From positions 22,601 through 86,600 of the forward strand of contig JAFRDE010000023.1 in NCBI GenBank assembly GCA_017403985.1: DNA of 64,000 nucleotides, given 5' to 3'. The stretch comes from Ruminococcus sp. Lineage in GTDB: Bacteria > Bacillota > Clostridia > Oscillospirales > Acutalibacteraceae. Below, one piece after another: positions 57,342 through 64,000 of this stretch. The notes under the pieces are model-generated. The model ran no database searches. It had not been told where the DNA came from and was given only the letters and a program-made list of their open reading frames with translations. Each line of letters begins with the position of its first letter. Within the stretch, counting starts at the first letter, position 1. A program made the position numbers and the translations under genes.

Positions 57342-59459
57342 ATGCCCGGAATCAAACAGAACGGAAAAAGAACATGGCTTTCGCTTTTTGCGCTCGTCGC
57401 CGTCTGCGTCCTGCTGAACTATCTCGGCGCAAGGCTGAACGGTCTGCTGGGACTGCCTTTTTATCTCGACAACGTCGGCACGATCCTGTCGGCGCTGCTC
57501 GGCGGCTATATCCCCTGCGTTACCGTCGGATTTCTGTCGAATGTTTTCAACGCGTTCTCAAGTCCGGATTCCATCTATTACAGCGTTATCAGCGTATTCA
57601 TCGCGACGGCTGCGGCGCTGTTCGCCGTTAAGCTGCGCCGCGTACGCATCCCCTATGTGCTTTTGGCGATCCTGACCTTCGGTTTTATCGGAGGCGTCAT
57701 CGGCGGCATGCTGACATGGCTGATCTACGGCTTCGACTTCGGCGAGGGCGCTGCAGCGGATCTCGCCGCCGCGATCGACCGTATCTTTCCGGTCGGTTAC
57801 TTAACTTCCAATCTCATATCCAACTTCCTGATCGACGTAGCGGATAAAGCGATCGTGACCGTGGCTTCGCTCGTCATCTTCAAGCTGCTCCCCGAAAAAC
57901 TCGACAATTATCTGAAGGGGCAGGACTGGTTTTATATCAGCGTCTTTGAAAACAGCACGCGCAAGATCCGCAAGCGCTTTTCCCTGCGCGTCAAGTCGAC
58001 CCTGCTTTTTGCGGCGTCGACCCTCCTGATCGCCGCCGCGGCGATCGGTACCTCTGTCATCCAGTACCACAATTCGACCTTGGCGGAGTATTCCAATCAG
58101 GCGCAGTACGCCGCGCATATCATCGCCACCCATATCGACACGGACAGCATCGAGAGTTATCTGCGCGACGGCAGGGACGCCGAGGGCTATGCCCGGACAG
58201 AGGAGCTGATGCAGATCGTCAGCGACGCTTCGCCCGAAATAGCGTTCATGTATATTTACCGTGTGAGACCGGACGGCACACATGTTATCTTCGATCTCAG
58301 TACCGAAGAGACTGAAGCGGATGCGCCCGGATCCGTGATCGAATATGACGATACGATCTCAAAATACCTTGACCTGTTTTTGGAGGGCCGGGAGATACCC
58401 GTTGACGTCACGAACGATGAAGACGGCTGGCTGCTGTCGGTATACGAGCCGATCCGCGGTGCGTCCGGCAAAGTGCTGTGCTATGTGGGCGTTGATATGT
58501 CGATGGCGAATCTGCAGGCGGAAGAGACCTCTTTCCTTGCCAAGATCACGGCGCTGTTCATCGGCTTCCTGATATTGATCCGCACCTATGCCGTATGGAT
58601 GGCGGAGCGTCACATCATCATCCCCGTCAACACCATCGCCGACGCCGCCAACAGCTTTACCTACGATACGCCTCAGGCACGCGAGGAAAGCATGAAGATG
58701 ATAGAAAACCTGAACATCGATACCGGCGACGAGATCGAATACCTCTATGACGCATATAAAAAGACCACAGCCGACACCGTACACTTCATCGACGAGGTAC
58801 AGCGAAAGAGCGATCAGGTCATTCGCCTGCAGAACGGACTGGTACTGGTACTGGCGGATATGGTCGAAAGCCGCGACAAGTGTACCGGCGACCACGTACG
58901 CAAGACCGCCGCTTACTGTGAGATCATCCTCAGACAGATGCAGAAGGACGGCATCTACGCCGACCAGCTGAGCGAAGAATTCATCACCGAAGTGGTCAGC
59001 TCCGCTCCTCTGCACGACGTCGGCAAGATCAAGGTATCCGATACCATCCTCAACAAGCCCGGCAGGCTGACCGACGAAGAATTCAAAAAGATGCAGAACC
59101 ATACGACTGCGGGCGGCGAGATCATCGATAAGGTGATCACGACCGTCGGCGAAGAATCCGAGTATCTGACCGAGGCGAAGAATCTGGCGTCCTTCCACCA
59201 TGAAAAGTGGAACGGCAAGGGTTATCCGACCGGACTGCAGGGCGAAGAGATCCCTCTGTCCGCCCGCGTGATGGCGGTAGCCGACGTCTTTGACGCGCTG
59301 GTGTCCCGCCGCAGCTATAAGGAGCCCTTCTCCGTCGACAAGGCGATGGAGATCATCCGAGAGGACGCAGGCACCCACTTCGATCCCCTGATCGTCGAAG
59401 CCTTCTTCAACGCGGAGGAAGAGATCAGGCGCGTCCAGAAGCTCAACATGGAGCTGTAA
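57342..59459 (+). CDS. Membrane HD-GYP cyclic-di-nucleotide phosphodiesterase
   Basis: 705 residues from ATG 57342 (GGAG eight bases upstream; a GTG at 57333 is too near). N-terminal membrane sensor with about five helices (10-190, 'LSLFALVAVCVLLNYLGARL', 'LAILTFGFIGGVIGGMLTWL'), another helix near 220, an extracellular Cache-like domain (about 245-390), helix near 405, HAMP-like linker, and HD-GYP domain (about 500-700) with 'SAPLHDVGKIKVSDTILNKP', 'LASFHHEKWNGKGYPTGLQG' and 'VMAVADVFDALVSRRSY'. Likely degrades c-di-GMP in response to an external signal. Confidence 0.92.
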   Translation: MPGIKQNGKRTWLSLFALVAVCVLLNYLGARLNGLLGLPFYLDNVGTILSALLGGYIPCVTVGFLSNVFNAFSSPDSIYYSVISVFIATAAALFAVKLRRVRIPYVLLAILTFGFIGGVIGGMLTWLIYGFDFGEGAAADLAAAIDRIFPVGYLTSNLISNFLIDVADKAIVTVASLVIFKLLPEKLDNYLKGQDWFYISVFENSTRKIRKRFSLRVKSTLLFAASTLLIAAAAIGTSVIQYHNSTLAEYSNQAQYAAHIIATHIDTDSIESYLRDGRDAEGYARTEELMQIVSDASPEIAFMYIYRVRPDGTHVIFDLSTEETEADAPGSVIEYDDTISKYLDLFLEGREIPVDVTNDEDGWLLSVYEPIRGASGKVLCYVGVDMSMANLQAEETSFLAKITALFIGFLILIRTYAVWMAERHIIIPVNTIADAANSFTYDTPQAREESMKMIENLNIDTGDEIEYLYDAYKKTTADTVHFIDEVQRKSDQVIRLQNGLVLVLADMVESRDKCTGDHVRKTAAYCEIILRQMQKDGIYADQLSEEFITEVVSSAPLHDVGKIKVSDTILNKPGRLTDEEFKKMQNHTTAGGEIIDKVITTVGEESEYLTEAKNLASFHHEKWNGKGYPTGLQGEEIPLSARVMAVADVFDALVSRRSYKEPFSVDKAMEIIREDAGTHFDPLIVEAFFNAEEEIRRVQKLNMEL

Positions 59460-59549
59460 GCCCGCATACAACTGTAATGTATTTTTCCCTGTTCCGGCGG
59501 CATGAAGATCCTGCCGCCAAAACGGTTTGAGTCACAAAGAGGCGACCTC

Positions 59550-60644
59550 ATGAAAGAATATCCGAATTTTATAAGACATTGGCTTTTGCCCAAGCACGAT
59601 AAAGAGATCGACAGCGAGATCGATATGCTGAATATCAAAACGATCCACTACGTTTCGCTGGCGGAGTGCGTCGTTCAGACCGTGTGCCTGATCGTATTCC
59701 TCCTTTCAAGGTTCAAGAGCATGGATGATCCGGCAAACGTCAATTCCGTTGTCAACGTCTCGCTGAGTATCGTTCTGTGCATCGCCGGATTTATCGTTTC
59801 CGGAGTGTTTATGCGTAAAAAAGACCTTGCCGAGCGCCATACGGCGGTTAGCGTTTTTGTCGGCACATATATGATCCTGCTGGTCGTATGGGGCATGCTG
59901 GCTTCGGTACAGACCTTTATTCGCGGCGAGCAGATCATCACCTTCTTTACCGTGGAGCTGATCACGGTGATGTTACTCAGACTGCGTCCGCTGTTCACCT
60001 CGATCCTCGTTATGTCCTCCTACACGATCTTCTATATCGGTCTGAACGTATGGATCAAGCCCGGTATGATCAATCCTTACAATTACTTTATGATGGGTGT
60101 CATTTCCGTGGCGGGCGCGGTGATCATCTACCGGATCACGGTCAGCTATATCGAGCAAAAAAACAAAGCGAACCGGCTGAATGATTCGCTGGAGATCATC
60201 GCCAACCATGACAGCGCGACGCGCCTGCAGAACCGCTACGCGCTCAACCAGCGCATCCCCGAATATCTCAACACGGATATCTGTATCGCGATGCTCGATA
60301 TCAATAAATTTAAAGCGGTCAACGATACCTACGGACATAAGGCGGGCGACGACGTGCTGAAGGCGTTTTCCGATCTGCTGCTGGACAGCTTCGATCACGA
60401 GGAGATCTACCGCTACGGCGGCGACGAATTCCTGATCGTATCCCTTTCCGGGGAGCTCGCGGCGTTCCGACAGAAGCTCACGGAACTGAACGACAGGTTC
60501 GGCGAGGTACATATCAGCGGCGTAGAAAGCTGCTTGAGCTGCTGCTTCGGCTGCGTATCGGCACGTCCCGAGAATCCTGCCGATTTCTTCGATCTGGTCA
60601 TGCGGGCGGATAAAAAGCTGTATGAAGAAAAAAGCAAAGTATAA
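59550..60644 (+). CDS. Membrane diguanylate cyclase
   Basis: 364 residues from ATG 59550 (AGAGGCG upstream). About six transmembrane helices in the first 200 residues ('TVCLIVFLLSRFKSMDD', 'VNVSLSIVLCIAGFIVSGVF', 'IISVAGAVIIYRITVSYIEQ') and a GGDEF domain with 'RLQNRYALNQRIPEYL', 'CIAMLDINKFKAVNDTYGHK' and the intact signature 'IYRYGGDEFLIVS'. Synthesises c-di-GMP. It lies downstream of the HD-GYP gene with about 90 bases between, probably co-transcribed. Confidence 0.92.
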   Translation: MKEYPNFIRHWLLPKHDKEIDSEIDMLNIKTIHYVSLAECVVQTVCLIVFLLSRFKSMDDPANVNSVVNVSLSIVLCIAGFIVSGVFMRKKDLAERHTAVSVFVGTYMILLVVWGMLASVQTFIRGEQIITFFTVELITVMLLRLRPLFTSILVMSSYTIFYIGLNVWIKPGMINPYNYFMMGVISVAGAVIIYRITVSYIEQKNKANRLNDSLEIIANHDSATRLQNRYALNQRIPEYLNTDICIAMLDINKFKAVNDTYGHKAGDDVLKAFSDLLLDSFDHEEIYRYGGDEFLIVSLSGELAAFRQKLTELNDRFGEVHISGVESCLSCCFGCVSARPENPADFFDLVMRADKKLYEEKSKV

Positions 60645-60677
60645 CTGAACAGAAAAAATCTTGATGTATACAAAGAA

Positions 60678-60707
60678 GAGCCGGCGCGAAAGCGTCGGCT
60701 CATGTTT
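60678..60707. terminator. Bidirectional terminator between convergent GGDEF genes
   Basis: GAGCCGGCG, loop CGAAAG, CGTCGGCTC, then ATGTTTTAT on the plus strand; CTTCTTTG follows on the minus strand. Confidence 0.7.
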
Positions 60708-60720
60708 TATCGGTATATAA

Positions 60721-62067
60721 TTATCTTCTGTGTTTATCGGGATAGCGTTTATAGTACGCGTCCTTATCCTGATACATCCTTTCGTCGGCACGCTTGAATA
60801 CCTCTCTGTACTCGGCGTCCTTACCCTTGTCGTATACGGCATAGCCTTTGGACAAAGCCAGCGGATTCTGATACGGCTTGGGGATCTTGTTCTCCTCCTC
60901 GATCGCCTTGTCCGCCTCTTGGAACAGCCTTTCCATTTCTCTGACGGAATCGATCGGGAGCAGTACGATGAACTCGTCGCCGCCGATGCGGTAGATGTTC
61001 TCTTTACCGAAGACCTTGATCATGATATTTGCCTCGTCGATCAGCGCCAGATCGCCGATCTCATGACCGTAGTTATCGTTGATATCCTTCAGCCCGTTGA
61101 TATCGAAGATCGCGACGCTGAATTTCGCGGAGCCCTTTTGGATATCTTCGTCGAGCCGCTTGACAGCGTCGAGGTACGCCGCCTTGTTGTCGACGGATGT
61201 GAGGGCGTCGATGTACGCCTGATGGTGAACGTTGGCGATCTCGCGGCGCAGTGTCTCCTGCATGGAGAGGATCTTATCTCCGAGATCGTTGATGTCGTTG
61301 CCTTTTCGTTTGCTGTCGCGGTCAGAGGCCTCGCTCTCTTCGGGCATCTCTACGCCGATCTCACGCACCAGATCCCCGACATTATCTGCCAGAACGTTCA
61401 GCTGACCGTACAGCTGGCGATATTTCTTGCGGGACTGTTCGGTGAGGAGCACGACGATCGCCGCGCCGGCGAGCAGCGATAAAGCGCAGACAATGATGAT
61501 GGTCCAGGTCTGTCCCGCCAGCTGGTTTTCATACCATTCGGCGCTGAAGTCGACCGCTACGATGCCCGCGACTTTTCCCGTAGAATCGTACACGGGACTG
61601 TAGGCGCTGTAAAACTTGCCCCACGCGTCCTCATAAGGCTTTTTGTCGACGGCAGCCGTGCCGAGACTCGCCGTGTAAAGCGCATCGGTATAGACGACCG
61701 GAGAACCGAACTCACCCGGATCATCCTCATCGACGTCGATCGTGAACACGAACTGTTTATCGCCCATATCCCTGATACAGTAAATATATTCCAGCTCGAT
61801 ATTATCGCGAAAACAGGCGAGCGTACGGAGCGCGCTTTTATACTTCTCTGTATCCTTGTCCTCTGCGGTAAAACGCTTGAGGTCGTCGCCGTCCAGCATG
61901 TCGGCGGCAGTGTTGGAGATATCGAGCATCCTGCCCTGGATCTGGGAAGCCAGCGCTTTATTCGATTGTCGCGTCAGAACGAAGCCCAGCGTTACGTTAA
62001 CAACCACCAGGAACAGCAGTATGATGATGATGTATCTGGAACGCTGACCGATTTTTCCCTTTTTCAC
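60721..62067 (-). CDS. Diguanylate cyclase with Cache-type sensor
   Basis: 448 residues. Basic start and transmembrane helix ('YIIIILLFLVVVNVTLGFVL'), an extracellular double-Cache-like domain (about 35-185), second helix ('WTIIIVCALSLLAGAAIVVL', about 186-210), coiled linker, then GGDEF domain with 'AYIDALTSVDNKAAYLDAVK', 'FSVAIFDINGLKDINDNYGH' and intact 'IYRIGGDEFIVLLPID'. The allosteric RxxD site is not obvious. Makes c-di-GMP; counterpart of the EAL and HD-GYP proteins next door. Confidence 0.92.
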   Translation of the reverse strand: MKKGKIGQRSRYIIIILLFLVVVNVTLGFVLTRQSNKALASQIQGRMLDISNTAADMLDGDDLKRFTAEDKDTEKYKSALRTLACFRDNIELEYIYCIRDMGDKQFVFTIDVDEDDPGEFGSPVVYTDALYTASLGTAAVDKKPYEDAWGKFYSAYSPVYDSTGKVAGIVAVDFSAEWYENQLAGQTWTIIIVCALSLLAGAAIVVLLTEQSRKKYRQLYGQLNVLADNVGDLVREIGVEMPEESEASDRDSKRKGNDINDLGDKILSMQETLRREIANVHHQAYIDALTSVDNKAAYLDAVKRLDEDIQKGSAKFSVAIFDINGLKDINDNYGHEIGDLALIDEANIMIKVFGKENIYRIGGDEFIVLLPIDSVREMERLFQEADKAIEEENKIPKPYQNPLALSKGYAVYDKGKDAEYREVFKRADERMYQDKDAYYKRYPDKHRR

Positions 62068-62359
62068 AGTTAATCCTTCTCTCTGTGATACCCGATAACG
62101 CCGACCGGCGGAACTGTCTGCTATACAAGTATATACAATATCATTATAGATTGTTTTCGCAGAATAATCAATATAATTTTATGAAAAATTACTATTTTTT
62201 GCAAAAAACGTTTGGAGATTTTATCAGGGAAACAGTATAAGAAAACTGCGCCGGGGCAAACCGCAGCCGACCGAGATAAGCAGCGTGACGCTGCACCCGA
62301 TCCGCGCCGCATACCATAGCTGTATTCTGCCGTATTATTCACGCGTTTAACGCAAAAAA

Positions 62360-62388
62360 CAGAACCCCTGCATAACACAGAGGTTCTG
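62360..62388 (-). terminator. Duplicated rpsI-type terminator
   Basis: CAGAACCYCTG arms (62360-62370 and 62378-62388) with TTTTTTG following on the minus strand. It resembles the rpsI terminator 190 bases to its right. Confidence 0.6.
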
Positions 62389-62543
62389 AGTAAAGATAAA
62401 CTCGATATGCTGATTATCTCTTGGAGAACTGTAAGAGCGTTTAGAAAACAGTCCGGCGGACTGTTTTTAGCGATGCTTTGCGAAAGCTATGCTTGAGCAA
62501 ATCCGCAGTCGACAGAGATATTCAGGACGGACGATAAATAAAA
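62389..62543. other. Relic of a duplicated rpsI 3' end and spacer
   Basis: CTGATTATCTCTTGGAGAACTG at 62410-62431 almost repeats the last codons of rpsI at 62595-62616. Then comes GC-rich sequence with a hairpin CAGTCCGGCGGACTG (62450-62465). No gene; 62068-62598 contains only these and another unassigned stretch. Confidence 0.6.
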
Positions 62544-62545
62544 AA

Positions 62546-62573
62546 CAGAACTCCTGCCGAAACAGGAGTTCTG
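62546..62573 (-). terminator. Terminator of the rplM-rpsI operon
   Basis: CAGAACTCCTG pairs with CAGGAGTTCTG around CCGAAA; TTTTTTATTTAT follows on the minus strand. Confidence 0.9.
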
Positions 62574-62598
62574 AATAATTGCAAAGATAAATAACTGA

Positions 62599-63000
62599 TT
62601 ATCTCTTTGAGAACTGCGGAGCGCGGCGGGCCGCTTTGAGACCGTATTTCTTACGCTCTTTCATTCTCGGGTCACGGGTGAGGAATCCAGCCTTCTTGAG
62701 GGCGGGACGGAGCGCGTCGCTGTCATACTGGAGCAGCGCGCGGGAGATACCGTGACGGATGGCGCCCGCCTGACCGGTAACGCCGCCGCCGTTAACGCGG
62801 CAAACTACGTCGAACTTCTCGCCGGTCTCGGTGAGCTCGAGGGGCTGACGAACGATCAGCTTGAGGGTATCGAGGCCGAAGTAATCGTCGATGTCTCTGT
62901 CGTTGATGGTGATCTTACCGGTGCCCTGATAGAGGCGAACTCTCGCTACGGAAGATTTTCTTCTGCCGGTGCCGTAAAAATAAGGTGCCTTATCGTACAT
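62599..63000 (-). CDS. rpsI: 30S ribosomal protein S9 (uS9)
   Basis: 133 residues. '[20 protein letters not shown]' at the start and '[20 protein letters not shown]' with 'APQFSKR' at the end are hallmark S9 sequences; the C-terminal tail reaches the P-site tRNA. Lies 17 bases after rplM with the usual gene order and an AAGGAGGA ribosome site. Length normal. Confidence 0.98.
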   Translation of the reverse strand: MYDKAPYFYGTGRRKSSVARVRLYQGTGKITINDRDIDDYFGLDTLKLIVRQPLELTETGEKFDVVCRVNGGGVTGQAGAIRHGISRALLQYDSDALRPALKKAGFLTRDPRMKERKKYGLKAARRAPQFSKR

Positions 63001-63017
63001 TTATCGTTTCCTCCTTC

Positions 63018-63446
63018 TTAAAATTCCCATGCTTCGGGCTTCTGAGCCTGATGAGTATGCTCAGCGCCTTCGAACAGTCTGAGTCGCAGCATAGCCGCTC
63101 TGCCGATGGTGTTGGAGGGAACCATGCCCTTGACAGCGAGCTCCATCGCCTTGGTGGGACGGGTAGCCATCAGGGTAGCGTAGTTGGTTTCCTTAAGGTG
63201 ACCGACATAACCGGTATGACGGTACCATTTCTTCTGTTCTAATTTCTTGCCTGTCAGGACAGCGTCCTTGCAGTTGATGATGATGACGTGGTCGCCGCAG
63301 TCAACGTGGGGAGTGAAGGTGGGCTTATGCTTGCCTCTGAGCAGCACAGCCGCCTCAACCGCGACCTTACCGAGGGGCTTGCCCGCGGCGTCGATCACGT
63401 ACCACTTGCGCTCGACTTCGCCTTTTTTTGCCATATAAGTGGACAT
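63018..63446 (-). CDS. rplM: 50S ribosomal protein L13 (uL13)
   Basis: 142 residues. '[20 protein letters not shown]' and '[20 protein letters not shown]' then '[19 protein letters not shown]' are typical L13 segments. Strong AAGGAGGA ribosome site eight bases before ATG. First gene of the rplM-rpsI operon, promoter seen at 63496-63524. Confidence 0.98.
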   Translation of the reverse strand: MSTYMAKKGEVERKWYVIDAAGKPLGKVAVEAAVLLRGKHKPTFTPHVDCGDHVIIINCKDAVLTGKKLEQKKWYRHTGYVGHLKETNYATLMATRPTKAMELAVKGMVPSNTIGRAAMLRLRLFEGAEHTHQAQKPEAWEF

Positions 63447-63495
63447 AGTGCGTTTCCTCCTTGATTATTCTTGTAAGCATTTTTAACGCTCGTCT

Positions 63496-63524
63496 ATCTT
63501 AACACTTTCATCGGTCAAAGTCAA
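63496..63524 (-). promoter_or_regulatory. Promoter of rplM-rpsI
   Basis: Minus strand TTGACT (63524-63519), 17-base spacer, TAAGAT (63501-63496); leader of about 40 bases to the ATG. No obvious L13 leader structure is seen in this short leader. Confidence 0.8.
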
Positions 63525-63631
63525 GCAAAATTCCGAATTTTTTCATATAGCACTCATTGAGCTTATTTTATCTCGTTTTTACTCGTTTTATCTCCTGTTT
63601 TCTCGTTCGCTATTTTCGAAAAGCAGAAAAG

Positions 63632-63653
63632 CGGGAGGGTCGAAACCCTCCCG
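63632..63653 (-). terminator. Terminator of the ubiquitin-dockerin gene
   Basis: CGGGAGGG, loop TTTCGA, CCCTCCCG on the minus strand, followed by CTTTTCTGCTTTTCG, 20 bases after the stop codon. Confidence 0.8.
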
Positions 63654-63674
63654 TCAGTCTGATTGATGAAATTG

Positions 63675-64000
<326 letters not shown>

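Noticed and set aside
63447-63600. Ribosomal-protein leader (L13 autoregulatory RNA) upstream of rplM
   Set aside because: Leader after the predicted start point is only about 40 bases and shows no convincing paired structure.

Overview
The window is a bacterial chromosome segment with two parts: a temperate phage genome that enters from the left edge (about 1 to 36.5 kb) and host DNA (about 36.5 to 64 kb). The host looks like a Gram-positive gut Firmicute of the Ruminococcus/Oscillospiraceae type. Evidence is two dockerin-bearing secreted proteins, a sortase-like surface protein, strong AGGAGG ribosome sites and the rplM-rpsI ribosomal pair. Assignment to a species is not possible from the sequence alone.

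Prophage, lytic genes, all on the minus strand and so read from right to left. The immunity region (32.0-33.4 kb) has divergent regulators around a control region with four near-palindromic operators lying in promoter spacers. It is followed by a recombination block (DUF1351 protein, RecT/Bet-like annealase, metallo-beta-lactamase-fold enzyme, SSB) and a replication block (replisome organizer, 'replication terminator'-type protein). A tRNA-Gln comes next, then a long accessory block (18-25.4 kb) of small genes: a DNA methyltransferase interrupted at a G9 tract, YopX, ASCH-like, radical SAM, several zinc-ribbon proteins, MazG-like, HNH-like and NinB-like. An ArpU/DUF1492-like late regulator precedes a promoter plus terminator, and then come small and large terminase, portal, MuF head protein, scaffold, capsid, connector genes and a contractile tail (sheath, tube, chaperone with a second reading frame, tape measure, LysM protein, baseplate plug). 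The left end, with the rest of the baseplate and lysis genes, lies outside the window.

Prophage, lysogeny genes on the plus strand (33.0-36.4 kb): CI-like repressor, ImmA-like protease, SAP-domain protein, a region packed with GTAACGTTAC-type palindromes, and a tyrosine integrase. The right attachment site probably lies in the first copy of an intergenic repeat family at 36.48 kb.

Host part. After the repeat array and the remains of an older integrated element (3' part of another integrase) come a MalT/LuxR-type ATPase regulator, a small DUF2442-like gene whose start appears frameshifted, and a 2,074-residue secreted modular protein ending in a dockerin. A second scar with a truncated histidine kinase follows. 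Then come a sortase-type surface protein, a membrane-anchored carboxylesterase next to a one-module NRPS-like protein (A-T-C order), four cyclic-di-GMP-related proteins (GGDEF-EAL, HD-GYP, two GGDEF), rpsI and rplM. At the right edge is the end of a gene encoding a nearly perfect eukaryotic-type ubiquitin C-terminus fused to a dockerin.

Most striking points: the ubiquitin-dockerin fusion; the MuF protein with a toxin-like tail and a coupled small gene; the G9-interrupted methyltransferase; a 172-bp long-stem element next to the phage regulators; the palindrome array shared between the integrase upstream region and the replication gene; two promoter-terminator leaders in the late region; and the A-T-C NRPS/esterase pair.
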